Source: Deinococcus aestuarii
Lineage (GTDB): Bacteria > Deinococcota > Deinococci > Deinococcales > Deinococcaceae
Length of the DNA: 64,000 nucleotides
Assembly: GCF_018863415.1 (NCBI RefSeq)
Contig: NZ_JAHKSN010000007.1
Span: 116,899 to 180,898 of the forward strand
Direction of reading: 5' to 3'
The notes under the pieces were generated by a model. The model saw only the letters and a program-made list of their open reading frames with translations. It had not been told where the DNA came from and ran no database searches. The translations under genes were made by a program, and so were the position numbers. Every line of letters begins with the position of its first letter. The first letter of the stretch is position 1. Of this stretch, positions 50,873 to 61,086 are shown one piece after another.

Positions 50873-52321
50873 ATGACTACCCTTCTTGGCGATCCCGTCA
50901 CCCGCACCCGCGCCTACTTCGACGGCGAGTGGCGCGCGGCCCCCCGCACCTTCGAGGTCTTCTACCCCGGCACCCTGGAGAGCATCGGCGCGGTGGCCGA
51001 CTGCACCGCCGACGACGCCCGCCGCGCCATCGACGCCGCCGAGGTCGCGCTGAAGGAGTGGCGGAAGGTGGGTCCCTACCAGCGCGGCCAGATTCTCCGC
51101 AAGTGGCACGACCTGATGTTCGAGCACAAGGAGGAACTCGCCCGCCTGATGACGCTGGAGATGGGCAAGCCGATCAGCGAGACGCGCGGCGAGGTGCATT
51201 ACGCGGCGAGCTTCATCGAGTGGTGCTCGGAGGAGGCCGGGCGCATCAGCGGCGAGCGGATTTCCATGCGGATGGGGAACAAGCGCGGCTTCACGGCCTC
51301 CGAGCCCGTGGGCATCGTGTACGCGGTGACGCCCTGGAACTTCCCGGCGGGGATGATCACCCGCAAGGCCGCCCCTGCGCTCGCCGCCGGGTGCGTGATG
51401 ATCCTCAAGCCCGCCGAGCAGAGCCCCATGACGGCCCTCTACCTCGCCGAGCTGTGGCTGGAGGCGGGCGGCCCGGCGGACACCTTCCAGGTCCTCCCCA
51501 CGAATGACGCCGCCGCCCTCACCGCCCCCTTCATGGAGGACGAGCGGGTGCGCAAGCTCACCTTCACGGGCTCCACGGCGGTCGGCCGGCTGCTGTACAC
51601 CCAGGCGGCGAAGACCATCAAGCGCGTGTCCCTCGAGCTCGGCGGGCACGCGCCCTTCCTGATCTTCGCGGACGCCGACCTGGAGCGAGCCGCCCGCGAG
51701 GTCGTCGGCTCCAAGTTCCGCAACGCCGGGCAGACCTGCATCAGCACCAACCGGGTCTACGTGCAGCGCGAGGTCGCCGACGAATTCACCCGCATCCTCA
51801 CCGAGAAGACCGCCCGGCTGAGGCTCGGCGATCCGTTGCAAGACGACACGGGCGTGGGCCCGGTGGTCGAGCAGGCGGGGCTCGACAAGGTGCGTGCCCA
51901 CGTCGAGGACGCCCTGAGCCGGGGAGCGCGGGCCACGGTGGGCGGCCGCGTGGAGGAGGGCCTGTACTTCCAACCCACCGTCCTGACCGACGTGGCCCCG
52001 GACAGCCTGATCCTGCGCGAGGAGACCTTCGGCCCGGTGGCCCCCGTGGTGGTCTTCGACACCGAGGAGGAGGGGCTGCGCCTGGCGAACGACTCCGAAT
52101 ACGGCCTCGCCGCCTACGCCTACACCCGCGACCTCTCCCGCGCGTGGCGCGTGGCCGAGGCGCTGGAATACGGCATCGTCGGCATCAACGACGGGGTGCC
52201 GAGCGCCGGGGCCCCCCACGTCCCCTTCGGCGGGATGAAAAACAGCGGCGTGGGCCGCGAGGGCGGGCACTGGGGGCTCGACGAGTACCTGGAGACGAAG
52301 TTCATCAGCATGGGGGTGTAG
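50873..52321 (+). CDS. NAD(P)-dependent aldehyde dehydrogenase, succinate-semialdehyde dehydrogenase-like
   Basis: The 482-residue enzyme oxidises an aldehyde to its acid. Motifs are [20 protein letters not shown], the cofactor turn [11 protein letters not shown], the general base in [12 protein letters not shown] (about 265) and the catalytic Cys in [16 protein letters not shown] (about 300), ending with [15 protein letters not shown]. The overall pattern is closest to the GabD/SSADH group. A role in carotenoid end-group metabolism is possible from position but not shown. GGAAAGTGAG lies upstream of the ATG at 50873. Confidence 0.9.
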   Translation: MTTLLGDPVTRTRAYFDGEWRAAPRTFEVFYPGTLESIGAVADCTADDARRAIDAAEVALKEWRKVGPYQRGQILRKWHDLMFEHKEELARLMTLEMGKPISETRGEVHYAASFIEWCSEEAGRISGERISMRMGNKRGFTASEPVGIVYAVTPWNFPAGMITRKAAPALAAGCVMILKPAEQSPMTALYLAELWLEAGGPADTFQVLPTNDAAALTAPFMEDERVRKLTFTGSTAVGRLLYTQAAKTIKRVSLELGGHAPFLIFADADLERAAREVVGSKFRNAGQTCISTNRVYVQREVADEFTRILTEKTARLRLGDPLQDDTGVGPVVEQAGLDKVRAHVEDALSRGARATVGGRVEEGLYFQPTVLTDVAPDSLILREETFGPVAPVVVFDTEEEGLRLANDSEYGLAAYAYTRDLSRAWRVAEALEYGIVGINDGVPSAGAPHVPFGGMKNSGVGREGGHWGLDEYLETKFISMGV

Positions 52322-52322
52322 G

Positions 52323-52426
52323 GAGCCGTCAGCGGTCAGCTTTCAGCCGTCAGCAACAACAGGGGAGGGGCTGTTCCAGCAGGGGGCCCTTTCGCCTGTT
52401 TCACGGGTTCAGGGCTGACGGCTTCT
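52323..52426. repeat. TCAGC-type stem-loop element after the aldehyde dehydrogenase stop
   Basis: About 104 bases are bounded by GAGCCGTCAGC and GCTGACGGCTTC, with further TCAGC units on the left arm and a GGGGAGGGGCTG...GGGGGCCC centre. It resembles the elements at 54476-54584 and 55661-55690. Its right arm overlaps the last codons of the convergent lipase gene. Confidence 0.75.
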
Positions 52427-53254
52427 CTCCCCCAGCCACTCCACGATCCAGCCCAGCACCTCCTCGCGCGGCTCGTCGTTGAGCAGCTCGTGGTAGCCGC
52501 CCTCGACGAGGCGCAGGGTCTTGTCCTCAGAGGCGATGGCGTTGATAAAACGGCGGGTGCCGTTCACGTCGGTGATGCGGTCGGCGGTGCCGTGGACGGC
52601 GAGGGTGGGCAGCCGCCAGCGGGCGTACAGCGGCCAGAGGGCCGTGCTCAGCCGCAGCATGGAGGCGGCGGTGAGGGCCGGAACCTTGCCCTGGTAGATG
52701 CCCGTGTCCGATCCATAGGCGCTCACCTCGTCGGCGAGGCGCGACAGGCCCTCGCTCCCCAGCGCGGTGACGGGCGTGTTCGGGGCCACGCGGGCGATCA
52801 CCGGGGCGAGCGCCTTCATCCACGCGGGCTGGTCCTCGCCGATGAGTAAGGCCGGGCTGCTCAGGATCACGCCGCTCAGGCCCCGTGGATCGCGCGCCAC
52901 GCTCGCCGCCGTGATCAGCCCGCCCAGCGAGTGCCCGAAGGTGAAGAGGGGCAGCCCCCCCGTCCGCAGCGCCTCCCGCGCGAGCAGGTGGTCCTCGACG
53001 AGCGTATGAGCGTCCACGACCGCCCGCCGCCCGTCCGAGCTGCCATGCCCGCGCAGGTCGCAGGCGTACACGTTCAGCCCCGCGCCGACGAGCGCCGGGA
53101 TCAGGCGGTGGTACTTCTCCACGTAGCGGCCCGCGTACTCCCCGAACCCGTGGGTCAGGAGAACGGCGGCGCGCGGCTCCGGGGCGGGCCACAGGTACCC
53201 CCGGACGGGCGCACCCGACTCCCAGGCGGAAGGCTCCCAGCTCATGTTGTGCAT
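52409..53254 (-). CDS. alpha/beta hydrolase, monoacylglycerol-lipase-like
   Basis: The 281-residue protein has the serine-hydrolase set [10 protein letters not shown] (oxyanion hole, about 37), GHSLGGL nucleophile (about 108), Asp in [10 protein letters not shown] and His in GGYHELLND, as in monoacylglycerol lipases and lysophospholipases. No signal peptide is seen. TACACT lies 7 bases before the ATG at 53254, which selects this start over one 39 bases upstream. The final residues (RSRQP) are encoded by the right arm of a TCAGC repeat element, so the C-terminus was reshaped by the repeat. Confidence 0.9.
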   Translation of the reverse strand: MHNMSWEPSAWESGAPVRGYLWPAPEPRAAVLLTHGFGEYAGRYVEKYHRLIPALVGAGLNVYACDLRGHGSSDGRRAVVDAHTLVEDHLLAREALRTGGLPLFTFGHSLGGLITAASVARDPRGLSGVILSSPALLIGEDQPAWMKALAPVIARVAPNTPVTALGSEGLSRLADEVSAYGSDTGIYQGKVPALTAASMLRLSTALWPLYARWRLPTLAVHGTADRITDVNGTRRFINAIASEDKTLRLVEGGYHELLNDEPREEVLGWIVEWLGERSRQP

Positions 53255-53343
53255 GGGCTCCAGTGTAGGACCCGCCGCCCCCGGCGCGGACATGAAGCTG
53301 ATCTAAACACGCCGCGAAATAGATTGGGCGCAAACTATCGGGC

Positions 53344-53796
53344 ATGGCAGACATTGCACGCAAGGCGAACGCCCAGTGGTCCGGCGACGTGATGAAGGGA
53401 CAGGGCACCGTCAGCACCGGCTCGGGCGTGTTGCAGGAGACCCAGTACTCCTTCAAGACCCGTTTCGAGAACGGCGTCGGCACCAACCCCGAGGAACTGC
53501 TCGCCGCCTCGCACGCGGGCTGCTTCACGATGCAGCTCTCGGCGCTGTTGACCCAGGCGGGCCACGCCCCCGAGGAGTTGCACACCGACGCCACCTGCGA
53601 GATGGTGCGCGAGGGCGCGGGCTTCAAGGTCAGCACCATGCGGCTCAAGGTCAGCGGGCGGGTCAGCGGCATGGATCAGGCGGGGTTCGAGGGGATGGTC
53701 GCCCAGGCCGCCCAGGTGTGCCCTATCAGCCAGGTCATGAAGGGCAACGTGGAGATCACCCACGAGGCGATGCTGGAGCAGCCGGTGGGCTCGTAA
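53344..53796 (+). CDS. OsmC-family hydroperoxide reductase
   Basis: This 150-residue enzyme reduces organic hydroperoxides through a Cys pair: the first in [13 protein letters not shown] (about 60) and the second in [10 protein letters not shown] (about 124). [17 protein letters not shown] is also typical, and the length is normal. AACTAT stands 5 bases before the ATG as a possible -10 box. It adds to the oxidative-stress set with Mn catalase and Hsp33. Confidence 0.94.
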   Translation: MADIARKANAQWSGDVMKGQGTVSTGSGVLQETQYSFKTRFENGVGTNPEELLAASHAGCFTMQLSALLTQAGHAPEELHTDATCEMVREGAGFKVSTMRLKVSGRVSGMDQAGFEGMVAQAAQVCPISQVMKGNVEITHEAMLEQPVGS

Positions 53797-53817
53797 ACGC
53801 CGGAGGTTAACGTCAAG

Positions 53818-53841
53818 GCCCCTGCCCCGGCGGGGGCTTTT
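53818..53841 (+). terminator. terminator of the OsmC-family gene
   Basis: GCCCC-GGCG-GGGGC (with a nearby alternative 5' arm) is followed by TTTTCTG, about 25 bases after the stop. Confidence 0.75.
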
Positions 53842-53916
53842 CTGTTCGCCGATTGCCTCCCGGCTGAGCCAGTCGCTTCAGCGGGAACGCCAGGCTTTCT
53901 CGCTAGTCTGCGGCGT

Positions 53917-54474
53917 ATGGCTCCCACCGTCTGTCACCTCGTCGGTCCTCCCGGCAGCGGGAAGAGGACCGTCGGCCTTCACCTGGCCGCCCTGACGGGC
54001 GCGGTACTGCTGGACAACCACCTGTTCAACGACGCCGTGTTCAAACCCTACGGGGCAGATGGGGTGCGGCCCATCCCAGCCGAGATTCACGCCCTGGCCG
54101 CCCAGGTGCGGACCCTGGGCCTGGAGGCCGCCCGGCTCGCCCCCCGGGACGTGAGCCAGATCTTCACGAGTTACCTCACCCGCCGCCCTTCCGGCCCCGC
54201 CGCGTTGCAACGGGTGCGTGACCTCGCGGCGCGGCGGGGGGCGGTGTACGTTCCCGTGTGGCTGGAATGCCCCGAGGAAGAATTGGCGCGTCGGCTGCCC
54301 CTTCCCGAGCGTCGGGAGCGGGCGAAGATGCGCGACCCTGAAGGGCTCCACGCTCTTCTCCGGGAGTCCGGCATCCTCCCGCCCCCACCCGACGCCATCC
54401 GTATCGACACGTCGGCACTCGCCCCGGCGGACGCGGCCCTCTTGATCGCGTCGCACGCCGGGGCGCTGTTCTAG
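53917..54474 (+). CDS. P-loop NTPase, small-molecule-kinase-like
   Basis: The 185-residue protein opens with the Walker A motif LVGPPGSGKRTV (about residues 8-19), has LLDNHLFND (about 32) and the lid-like basic segment RRLPLPERRERAKMRD (about 125), the pattern of shikimate/adenylate-type kinases. The substrate is unknown. TAGTCT is 7 bases before the ATG (leaderless type). A TCAGC stem-loop element begins 2 bases after the stop. Confidence 0.8.
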   Translation: MAPTVCHLVGPPGSGKRTVGLHLAALTGAVLLDNHLFNDAVFKPYGADGVRPIPAEIHALAAQVRTLGLEAARLAPRDVSQIFTSYLTRRPSGPAALQRVRDLAARRGAVYVPVWLECPEEELARRLPLPERRERAKMRDPEGLHALLRESGILPPPPDAIRIDTSALAPADAALLIASHAGALF

Positions 54475-54475
54475 G

Positions 54476-54584
54476 AGCGGTCAGCCGTCAGCTTTCGGCC
54501 ATCAGCAGGCCCGGGAGGGCCCCTGCTGAAGCAAAGCGTTCAAGGGCTCGTGTGCTGACGGCTGGCCGCCGAGAACTGACCGCT
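54476..54584. repeat. TCAGC-type stem-loop element between convergent genes
   Basis: About 109 bases are bounded by AGCGGTCAG and CTGACCGCT, with a second paired set further in (GCCGTCAGC / GCTGACGGC). It sits between the stops of the P-loop gene and the HxlR gene, like the elements after the aldehyde dehydrogenase and nitroreductase genes. Confidence 0.8.
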
Positions 54585-54588
54585 TCCC

Positions 54589-54951
<363 letters not shown>

Positions 54952-54987
54952 GTCCCCACTCTACACCCTGCGGATGAGCAAAGTGGA

Positions 54988-55033
54988 AGGTCAATCACAC
55001 CGCTTGACTTTTCAAAGCACTTGGGAATACCAT
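54988..55033 (+). promoter_or_regulatory. nitroreductase promoter with HxlR operator-like inverted repeat
   Basis: TTGACT (-35, 55004-55009), an 18-base spacer and TACCAT (-10, 55028-55033) lead straight to the ATG at 55040. AGGTCAA (54988-54994) and TTGACTT (55004-55010) form an imperfect inverted repeat over the -35 box and next to the divergent HxlR promoter. Confidence 0.7.
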
Positions 55034-55039
55034 ATGCAC

Positions 55040-55660
55040 ATGACGGTTACGCAGACCCGCCCCCTGAGCGCCACCGAAGCCATCGAGACCCGGCGCAGCA
55101 TCCGCACCTTCGTGCAAGAACCCCTTGACCAGAACGACCTGCGCGAGATCCTGCGCCTGGCGAGCCTCGCCCCGAGTGCCTGGAACGCCCAGACCTGGAG
55201 ATTTGCGGTCGTGCAGGACCCGCAGCTCAAGGAACGGCTTCAGGAGGCCGCCTACGGCCAGAAGCAGATCACGAACGCCCCCGCCGTGATCGTGGTGTAC
55301 AGCGATATGGAGGACACCCTCCAGACCGTCGAGGAGACCGCCCACCCCGGCATGGGCGAGCAGGGCCGCACCGGCCAGCGCCAGACCTTCGACCGCGTGT
55401 TCGGCGCGCAGGAGGAGGCCCAGCGCGGGCAGTGGGGGCTGGCGCAGGCGAACATCGCCTTCGGCTTCCTGATGATCGCCGCCCGCGGCCTGGGCTACGA
55501 CACGGTGCCCATGCTCGGCTTCGATCCCGCGAAGGTGCGCGAGATTCTGGGTCTGCCCGCGCACGTGCAGTTCGCCGGGCTGCTGCCGGTCGGCAAGCGC
55601 GCCGAGGAAGGCTTCCCCCACCACCGCCACAGCGTGGACCGCATCGCCAAGTTCTACTGA
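55040..55660 (+). CDS. nitroreductase-family flavoprotein
   Basis: The 206-residue FMN enzyme reduces quinones or nitro compounds with NAD(P)H. The FMN-binding opening [11 protein letters not shown] (about 14), [17 protein letters not shown] (about 45-60) and the C-terminal [23 protein letters not shown] are typical. The ATG at 55040 is chosen for its 6-base distance to TACCAT; ATG at 55034 would overlap that spacing. Divergent partner of an HxlR regulator, a common pairing for electrophile defence. Confidence 0.92.
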   Translation: MTVTQTRPLSATEAIETRRSIRTFVQEPLDQNDLREILRLASLAPSAWNAQTWRFAVVQDPQLKERLQEAAYGQKQITNAPAVIVVYSDMEDTLQTVEETAHPGMGEQGRTGQRQTFDRVFGAQEEAQRGQWGLAQANIAFGFLMIAARGLGYDTVPMLGFDPAKVREILGLPAHVQFAGLLPVGKRAEEGFPHHRHSVDRIAKFY

Positions 55661-55715
55661 AGCGGTCAGCCCACAGCAGTCAGCGATCAGCCGCTCCCTT
55701 CGGGGGGCGGTTTTT
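55661..55715 (+). terminator. TCAGC repeat arm and terminator after the nitroreductase gene
   Basis: AGCGGTCAGC and several TCAGC units start right at the stop codon. They run into CCGCTCCC-TTC-GGGGGGCGG (55691-55710) followed by five T. Confidence 0.85.
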
Positions 55716-55963
55716 CGTTGCCTGGGTGATCCCTCTGTAAACAGCGCGTGGCTCCTGGGGCCCTGACGTTGCGGGTATGTCCCCGCCCCTGCACCGCCAG
55801 GATTGGTCCGGGGTGACGCGGGCTGCGGTTCTGGTGGTTTTTCCCTCGCGGGGAGGGGAGACGTGCGGGTCGTCGTCGCCGAGATTCCCCTCCTGCGGGC
55901 GCAAGCGTTCGTGGAAGCGGGAGAGGTGGGTGGGCGGGTCCCGCTCACTCCGGGTTGACCTGC
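55716..55963. other. intergenic stretch, no gene recognised
   Basis: About 250 bases. A plus-strand frame from 55777 exists but has no ribosome site, no close -10 box and no family resemblance. CCCTCGCGGGGAGGGG near 55845 resembles the G-rich/C-rich palindromes seen near 16970. Confidence 0.35.
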
Positions 55964-55975
55964 TAGCCTCTCCCC

Positions 55976-56656
55976 GTGCCTGACCGCATCCTGAGCCACT
56001 CGGAGATGTGCCTGCGCGAGGGTATCCCCCTGCGGCGCGGCATGAACTTCCGCGTGCGGGGCGGGCACAGCGTCCTCCTGATGTCGGTGCGGCCCGGCGC
56101 CCCCTACCGCGACGAACTGAGCGGGGACGGCACGGTGCTGCGCTACGAGGGCCACGACGCGCCGCGCCCCAGGACGGGCGGCCTGGACCCCAAGACGGTG
56201 GACCAGCCCCTCCAGACCCCGAACGGCCAGCCCACCCAGAACGGCCTCTTCTTCGGGGCCGCCCTCGCCGCGCGGGCCGGGGACGCGCCGCCCGAGCGGG
56301 TGCGGGTGTACGAGAAGCTGCGCCCCGGCCTCTGGACCGACCACGGCGTCTTTCACCTCGTGGACGCCGCCCAGGAGCACGACGGCACCCGCCACGTCTT
56401 CGTCTTCCGCCTGGAGGCCGTGCAGGGGGAGGCGGAGGGCGCCGTCCCCGTGCCCGCCCACCCCGGGAGTCGGCGCGTGATTCCCGGCGGGGTCAAGCTC
56501 GCCGTGTGGAACCGGGACGGCGGGGGGTGTGCGGAGTGCGGCGCGGACGAGGACCTGCATTTCGCTCTCCTCCGGCCCTCGGCAGGGGCCACACCCGAAA
56601 ACGTGCGGCTCCTGTGCACGCGGCACGACCCGGGGGAGGACGACCGGAGCGGCTGA
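55976..56656 (+). CDS. SRA-like / HNH-like protein with degraded HNH motif
   Basis: The 226-residue protein has an N-terminal domain (about 1-150: LRRGMNFRVRGGHSVLLMS, PYRDELSGDGTVLRYEGHD, KTVDQPLQTPNGQPTQNG, VFVFRLEAV) that recalls SRA/YDG-like DNA-reader domains of HNH restriction proteins. The C-terminus is an HNH-like zinc region: LAVWNRDGGGCAECG, then DLHFALLRP where the family has DLHFDHIIP, and ENVRLLCTRHD. The central Asp-His is missing, so cleavage is doubtful. GTG at 55976 is chosen for TAGCCT 6 bases upstream. Domain assignment of the N-terminal part is inference. Confidence 0.65.
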   Translation: MPDRILSHSEMCLREGIPLRRGMNFRVRGGHSVLLMSVRPGAPYRDELSGDGTVLRYEGHDAPRPRTGGLDPKTVDQPLQTPNGQPTQNGLFFGAALAARAGDAPPERVRVYEKLRPGLWTDHGVFHLVDAAQEHDGTRHVFVFRLEAVQGEAEGAVPVPAHPGSRRVIPGGVKLAVWNRDGGGCAECGADEDLHFALLRPSAGATPENVRLLCTRHDPGEDDRSG

Positions 56657-56659
56657 GGC

Positions 56660-58267
56660 TCAGCCCGGCCCCTCCGTCACCCCTCCGCCCCGCACGTCCC
56701 ACACCCGCGTCGCCACCCGGCCCACCAGCGCGCGGTCGTGGCTGGCGAGGAGAACGGTCCCCGGGAAGGCGAGGAGCAGGGCTTCGAGCGCCTCAATCGC
56801 CCGGACGTCGAGGTGGTTGGTCGGCTCGTCGAGCACGAGAAGTTGTGCCCGCGTCACGCCCAGCCGCGCGAGACTCAGCCGCGTGCGCTGCCCGCCCGAC
56901 AGCCCCGCGAGCGGAAAGGCCGGGCCGCCCGGCAGCCCCACCTGCGCCCCGACCTCGTGGAGCTGGTGGGGTGTGAGGGCCGGATTGGCGTTCAGCAGCG
57001 CGTCCCCGACCGTCTCCAGCCCCGCCAACTCCTCGCCGTGCTGGCCCGCCGCGTAGACGGTCAGGCCCTGCCCCCGGCGCACCTCGCCCCCGTGCGGCAG
57101 GGTGCCGAGGAGCGCGGCCAGCAGGGTACTTTTCCCGCCGCCGTTCGGCCCGGTCAGGGCGATGCGGTCGCCCCGGCGCACGTCCAGCCGCAGGGCACAG
57201 AGCACGGCCCGCCCACCGCGCACGACGGTGAGGTCGCGGGCCGTCAGCACCTCGGAGGGGCCGGGGGGAGCGGCGGGCAGGTCGAGGCGAAGCGTGCGGC
57301 GGTCCTGAAAAGGCTTCGAGACGGCCTGTTCGTCCAATCGGTCGATCTGCTTTTGCATCGCCTGCGCCCGGGCCGAGTGGATCTGCTGCGCCCGCCCCGC
57401 CTTGTGGCTGGACAGGAACTTGTCGTTGTCCCGCGCCCGGCGGCGGTTTTCCTGCACCGAGCCGATGCTGGCCTGCCGCCGCCGCTCCTCGTCCAACGCC
57501 TCCCTCTTTCTCCGGTACGCCGCGTGGTCGCGGGCCTGGGCGTCCCGCAGGGTCTCCTTGACCGCCATCGCCTCCGAATAGCCGCCCGGGTAGACGGTGA
57601 GCCCCCCGCGCTCCAGTTCCGCCGTCCGCGTCGCCACCGCATCCAGAAAGGCCCGGTCGTGGCTGGCGAAGACGAAGGGCGTGCCCGAGGCCCGAATCCA
57701 GCCCTCCAGCCACGCCGCCCCCTCCGCGTCGAGGTGGTTCGTCGGTTCGTCGAGGAGACACAGGTCGGCGGGGGAGAGGAGCAGCCGGGCCAGCATCACC
57801 CGGCGCATCTGCCCACCCGACAATCGGGCGGTGGAGGCCCCCGGCGTGAGCCCCAACCCGTCCAGCACCTCGGCGGCCCGGACCTCGAAGCTGTACCCGC
57901 CCGCCGCGCGGAAGGCTTCCTCGGCGTCGGCGAAGGCGTGGAGGGCCGCGCCTGTGCCTTCGCCGAGCCTCGCGGAGGCCGCCTCGAACTCCCCGCGTGC
58001 CCCCCTCACCTCCTCTGGCGTCACGGCATCGAGGACCGTCGCCCCGCCCGTGTCCGCGTGCTGGGCGAGGTAGGCCACCCGGCCCGTCCGCGTCACCGTC
58101 CCGGCGTCGGGCGCGTCCAGGCCCGCCATCCCGCGCAGCAGCGTCGTCTTCCCGCCGCCGTTCTCCCCGACGAGCGCGAGGCGTTCGCCCCCGCCGACCT
58201 CCAGGTCCACATCCGCAAAAACGGTCTGGTCGCCGAACACGCGGGCGACCCCTCTGAGCTGTAACAC
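56660..58267 (-). CDS. ABC-F family ATPase (ribosome-associated)
   Basis: The protein is 535 residues with two ATP-binding cassettes in one chain and no membrane domain: Walker A GENGGGKTT (about 35) and GPNGGGKST (about 370), signatures LSGGQMRR and LSGGQRTR, Walker B LLDEPTNHLD in both halves, and the basic linker (NRRRARDNDKFL...) between. ABC-F proteins act on the ribosome, some giving antibiotic resistance, others tuning translation. GTG at 58267 is chosen for GGGGAAGG upstream and because homology starts there. It lies divergent from a MerR/TipAS regulator gene, a hint at drug-inducible expression (inference). Confidence 0.9.
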   Translation of the reverse strand: MLQLRGVARVFGDQTVFADVDLEVGGGERLALVGENGGGKTTLLRGMAGLDAPDAGTVTRTGRVAYLAQHADTGGATVLDAVTPEEVRGARGEFEAASARLGEGTGAALHAFADAEEAFRAAGGYSFEVRAAEVLDGLGLTPGASTARLSGGQMRRVMLARLLLSPADLCLLDEPTNHLDAEGAAWLEGWIRASGTPFVFASHDRAFLDAVATRTAELERGGLTVYPGGYSEAMAVKETLRDAQARDHAAYRRKREALDEERRRQASIGSVQENRRRARDNDKFLSSHKAGRAQQIHSARAQAMQKQIDRLDEQAVSKPFQDRRTLRLDLPAAPPGPSEVLTARDLTVVRGGRAVLCALRLDVRRGDRIALTGPNGGGKSTLLAALLGTLPHGGEVRRGQGLTVYAAGQHGEELAGLETVGDALLNANPALTPHQLHEVGAQVGLPGGPAFPLAGLSGGQRTRLSLARLGVTRAQLLVLDEPTNHLDVRAIEALEALLLAFPGTVLLASHDRALVGRVATRVWDVRGGGVTEGPG

Positions 58268-58468
58268 CACACCTTCCCCCTGCGAACACCGTTCCCTGCG
58301 GGCGAGCGGCCCCCACGTCACGCGCGGGGCCGGGGCTCGGGCCGAGTTACAGGGAGGGGAGACGCAAGGAACAACCTCGTCGAGTGGGGGAAGGCCGAAC
58401 GCCGGGCAACCCGGACCGTTGCCGTCAGCCTACCCCGCCTTCCCGCCGGATAAGCCATTCGGCGGAGC

Positions 58469-58499
58469 TTGAACCTCCCGTCGCGTCAGGTTCTAGGGT
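58469..58499 (+). promoter_or_regulatory. MerR-type promoter with 19-bp spacer and central palindrome
   Basis: TTGAAC (-35, 58469-58474) and TAGGGT (-10, 58494-58499) are 19 bases apart, the over-long spacing that MerR proteins correct by twisting DNA. GAACCT (58471-58476) and AGGTTC (58488-58493) are perfect inverted half-sites in the spacer. It should drive the downstream MerR gene. Confidence 0.85.
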
Positions 58500-58518
58500 G
58501 GGGTTCGGGAGGACGGGA

Positions 58519-59256
58519 ATGCGCGTGAAGATCGGTGAACTCTCCCGCCAGACGGGCCTGAGCGTCCGGACCCTGCGCCACTACGACGCGCTGGGCCTGC
58601 TCACGCCGGGCGAGCGCACGGGCGGCGCGCACCGCCTGTACTCCCCAGGGGACGCCGAGCGGCTGTGGCAGATTCAGGCTCTCAAGTCCCTGGGCCTGAG
58701 CCTGGAAGCCGTCCGGCAGGTGCTGGACGACCCGGGGCACGCTCCCGCCGGGTTGCTGCGGCGGCACATCGAACACGTCGAGGCGCGCGTGCGGGAGGAG
58801 CAGGCCTACCTCGCCCGGCTGCGGAGGCTGGAACGTGCGGGGCAGCCCACCTGGGCGGAACTCATGGAGGTGATTCGGATGAGCGAGGAAAATCGCAAGA
58901 AGGTCGACCGCATGTTGGAGACGGTCCGGAGCGTCGGCGAGGATGGCCGCGAGAACTTCGACGAGGGCCAGATGGCCTACCTGCGAGAACGGGCCGGGAC
59001 GGTCGGGCAGACGCGCATGGGGGAGGTGCAGCGCGAGTGGCCCGAGCTGATGACCGAGGTGCTGAACGAGATGGAGCGCGGCACGCCCCCGACCGACCCG
59101 AGGGTCAAGGCGTTGGCCGAGCGCTGGCACGCCCTCGTGCGTGAATTCACGGGCGGGCGGCAGGACATCGGGGACGGGTTGAACCGCGGGTACGAACGCC
59201 GCATGACCCCCGAGATGCAGGCGATGTGGGCGTACATCTCGGCGGCGGGCGAGTAG
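58519..59256 (+). CDS. MerR-family regulator with TipAS ligand-binding domain
   Basis: The 245-residue protein has an N-terminal MerR winged helix (VKIGELSRQTGLSVRTLRHYDALGLL, about 3-70), a dimerising coiled coil (about 80-120) and a TipAS-type helical C-terminus (ENRKKVDRMLETV, REWPELMTEVLNEMERGTPPTD, MTPEMQAMWAYI). TipAL-type regulators bind thiopeptides and other compounds. GGGAGG lies about 8 bases before the ATG. Its own promoter has MerR geometry, so it should autoregulate. Confidence 0.93.
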   Translation: MRVKIGELSRQTGLSVRTLRHYDALGLLTPGERTGGAHRLYSPGDAERLWQIQALKSLGLSLEAVRQVLDDPGHAPAGLLRRHIEHVEARVREEQAYLARLRRLERAGQPTWAELMEVIRMSEENRKKVDRMLETVRSVGEDGRENFDEGQMAYLRERAGTVGQTRMGEVQREWPELMTEVLNEMERGTPPTDPRVKALAERWHALVREFTGGRQDIGDGLNRGYERRMTPEMQAMWAYISAAGE

Positions 59257-59295
59257 GAAAGCCAGGAGGGCCGGGGCTCGTCACCTCGGCTCCCT

Positions 59296-60108
<813 letters not shown>

Positions 60109-60319
60109 CGGGGCCGCCCCCCGGTCCCCGGAGCGTTTGACGCAAGACGACTCGTCACCCTGAGCCCGGCGAAGGGTCTCTTCCAAGGCGCAGAAGAGGC
60201 TCCGCACTGCTCAGCCCGACCGTGTTCCCGTGTCGAAGGCGCTGCTACAGGGGGAGCGAAGGGCGGGGGGCACCTCGTCCCGGTGCCCTTGGCCGTCTGC
60301 CGTCTGCCCTCTCCCCCCA
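60109..60319. repeat. repeat-containing spacer between znuC and znuB
   Basis: It contains ACCCTGAGCCCGGCGAAGGGT (60157-60177), a type of short palindromic repeat seen in many GC-rich genomes, and a GGGGGCACC...GGTGCCC palindrome near 60268-60286. Nothing suggests a gene. The spacer could lower znuB expression relative to znuC. Confidence 0.6.
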
Positions 60320-61042
60320 TCACGCCTCCGCGTGGGTATGCCCGAGGTGGCTGGAGCTGAAGGTCGCCTCGATGTTGTGCGGGGTGTAGACCTCCTCCGG
60401 CGTGCCGTCCGCAATGACCCGCCGGTTGACGAGGACGAGGTGATCGCACCAGCGCCGCGCCTGCTCCAGGTCGTGCGTGACCATCACGACGGCCCGGCCC
60501 GCGTCCGCCTGGGCGCGCAGCAGGGCCATCAGTTGCTCCTGGGTGGCGGCGTCCACCCCGGTCAGCGGCTCGTCGAGGAGGAGGACCCGGGCGTCCCGCG
60601 CGAGCATTCGCGCCAGGAGCACCCGCTGGCGCTGCCCGCCGCTCAGCGCCCCGATGTGCCGCCCACGCAACTCGTACACGCCCGTCTGCCGCAGCGCGCC
60701 CGCCACCCGCTCGCGGTCGGCCCGGCTCGGCCAGCGCAGCCAGCCCACCCGCCCGGTGCGGCCCATCATCGCCACGTCCCAGACGGTCACGGGAAAGGCC
60801 CAGTCGAGCGTCTGCTGCTGCGGCACGTAGGCCACGTCGCCTTGCGCGCTGCCCCCGTCCGTAAAGGTCACCCGCCCGGCGGAGGGCACGTTCAGCCCCA
60901 CCACCGTCTTGAGCAGCGTGCTCTTGCCCGCCCCATTCGGCCCGATCACCGCGGTGAAGCTGCCCGGCGCAAACTGCACCGTCGCCCCCTCCAGCGCCGT
61001 GTGCGCCCCGTACCGCACCGTCAGATTCTCCACCGCGAGCAT
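60320..61042 (-). CDS. znuC: zinc/manganese ABC transporter ATP-binding protein
   Basis: The 240-residue ATPase has Walker [10 protein letters not shown] (about 34), Q loop [10 protein letters not shown], signature LSGGQRQR (about 140), Walker [13 protein letters not shown] and the switch His in [14 protein letters not shown] lies 6 bases before the ATG at 61042, so it has its own leaderless promoter in addition to read-through from znuA, 44 bases upstream. The palindrome GCAATATTGC lies just upstream of that promoter. Confidence 0.93.
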   Translation of the reverse strand: MLAVENLTVRYGAHTALEGATVQFAPGSFTAVIGPNGAGKSTLLKTVVGLNVPSAGRVTFTDGGSAQGDVAYVPQQQTLDWAFPVTVWDVAMMGRTGRVGWLRWPSRADRERVAGALRQTGVYELRGRHIGALSGGQRQRVLLARMLARDARVLLLDEPLTGVDAATQEQLMALLRAQADAGRAVVMVTHDLEQARRWCDHLVLVNRRVIADGTPEEVYTPHNIEATFSSSHLGHTHAEA

Positions 61043-61066
61043 CGGGCGAGCATAGCGTGATTGGAA

Positions 61067-61076
61067 GCAATATTGC
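61067..61076 (-). promoter_or_regulatory. palindrome upstream of the znuC promoter
   Basis: GCAATATTGC is a perfect 10-bp palindrome about 13 bases upstream of the TATGCT -10 box, where a repressor covering the -35 region would bind. It differs from the palindrome before znuA. Confidence 0.4.
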
Positions 61077-61086
61077 GAATGCGGAA

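Noticed and set aside
55777..55983. A 68-codon plus-strand frame between nitroreductase and the HNH-like gene
   Set aside because: No start signals, no family resemblance, biased Arg/Ser content; it overlaps the next gene's start.
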